The notes under the pieces: model-generated | Seen by the model: only the letters and a program-made list of their open reading frames with translations | Told to the model about the DNA's origin: nothing | Databases searched by the model: none | Assembly: GCA_003021015.1 (NCBI GenBank) | Contig: PXRK01000044.1 | Coordinates: forward strand, 1-50,915 | Origin: Halobacteriales archaeon QS_4_66_20 | GTDB lineage: Archaea > Halobacteriota > Halobacteria > Halobacteriales > Haloarculaceae | DNA: 50,915 bases | Reading direction: 5' to 3' | Part shown: positions 50,682 to 50,915 of the stretch, one piece after another | How positions within the stretch are numbered: position 1 is the first letter of the stretch | Layout of the letters: every line of letters starts with the position of its first letter | Translations under genes and position numbers: made by a program

Positions 50682-50915
50682 GGTTGTCCGGGGCGTGCGG
50701 ACTGTCTCCCCCAGGTGCACGCCCACTCTCAGGTAGCGCCTCTAGCCCCTTGTACCGGGGTCCCTGGTTTCAATTTCCGAACTTCGGGACGGGCCCTCGC
50801 CACACCGGACGGCGGGCCACAGCGGGGCTCCTGACCGGTCCCGGTCGGCCGGAACGCCAGCGCGGAGGTGGCGTGAGCCCGGACCGGGGTGGGGCAAACG
50901 GCACCCCGGTTCCGG
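50682..50915. other. Window end without a clear gene
   Basis: GC-rich DNA upstream of the Gln-rich gene. I see no frame with recognisable protein and no TATA box. Confidence 0.4.

Noticed and set aside
49941-50834. Long Leu/Ala frame that looks like a membrane protein
   Set aside because: Same effect: antisense of the Gln-rich gene 50049-50681.

Overview
The window comes from a halophilic archaeon of the class Halobacteria. The evidence is the very acidic, Asp/Glu-rich proteins on GC-rich DNA, the archaeal lipid genes (sn-glycerol-1-phosphate dehydrogenase and CDP-archaeol synthase), the archaeal GatE amidotransferase subunit, and the haloarchaeal signalling modules HalOD1, HalX and Bat-type HTH. 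TATA boxes lie about 25-30 bases before many starts, as expected for leaderless transcripts. The gene set and the polyhydroxyalkanoate (PHA) cluster would fit the Haloarculaceae, but the genus cannot be fixed from the sequence alone. The window reads as ordinary chromosome with some decayed patches; I see no rRNA, tRNA, CRISPR array or prophage.

Left part (1-11.3 kb): a truncated IS630-type transposase lies beside a complete oligopeptide/dipeptide ABC importer operon (dppBCDF, no binding-protein gene in view). Then come a small membrane protein, a conserved protein, a lipid-kinase-like protein, a PRC-barrel protein, a cyclophilin, a HalOD1 protein and an MFS transporter. 11.3-14.5 kb is a PHA locus: a MaoC/PhaJ-like hydratase facing an AbrB-like regulator, phaE and phaC; phaC carries a helix-hairpin-helix tail. 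14.5-24.6 kb holds housekeeping and metabolic genes: NTF2-like, TatD-like, zinc protein, nitronate monooxygenase, Nif3-like, TrmJ-like, flavin reductase, egsA, a degenerate NUDIX protein and gatE.

24.6-28.6 kb is a three-gene ABC exporter in which one permease is fused to a PrsW-type intramembrane protease. hemC, hemD and carS follow, then several small zinc proteins. 33.1-35.9 kb is a signalling patch: a receiver-PAS-histidine kinase broken by a 2-bp insertion inside a 48-bp tandem repeat, a small membrane protein and a HalX response regulator. A fused NAD kinase/NADP phosphatase follows, then decayed gene relics, a HalOD1 protein and an AT-rich noncoding island. 39.2-50.9 kb is a run of small conserved haloarchaeal genes: a KaiC-like protein without a P-loop, GNAT, PHP, DUF4112, a Bat-type regulator, dodecin, DUF1328, a Cys-rich four-helix-bundle protein and two glutamine-rich low-complexity proteins.

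The repeats are the most unusual layer. Two 110-bp copies of a MITE with perfect 15-bp inverted ends lie 11 kb apart and differ at one base. A separate roughly 20-bp motif (consensus CAGAGTCACGTCCGGGTGTA) recurs at about twelve sites in both orientations, essentially always between genes and sometimes as inverted pairs.
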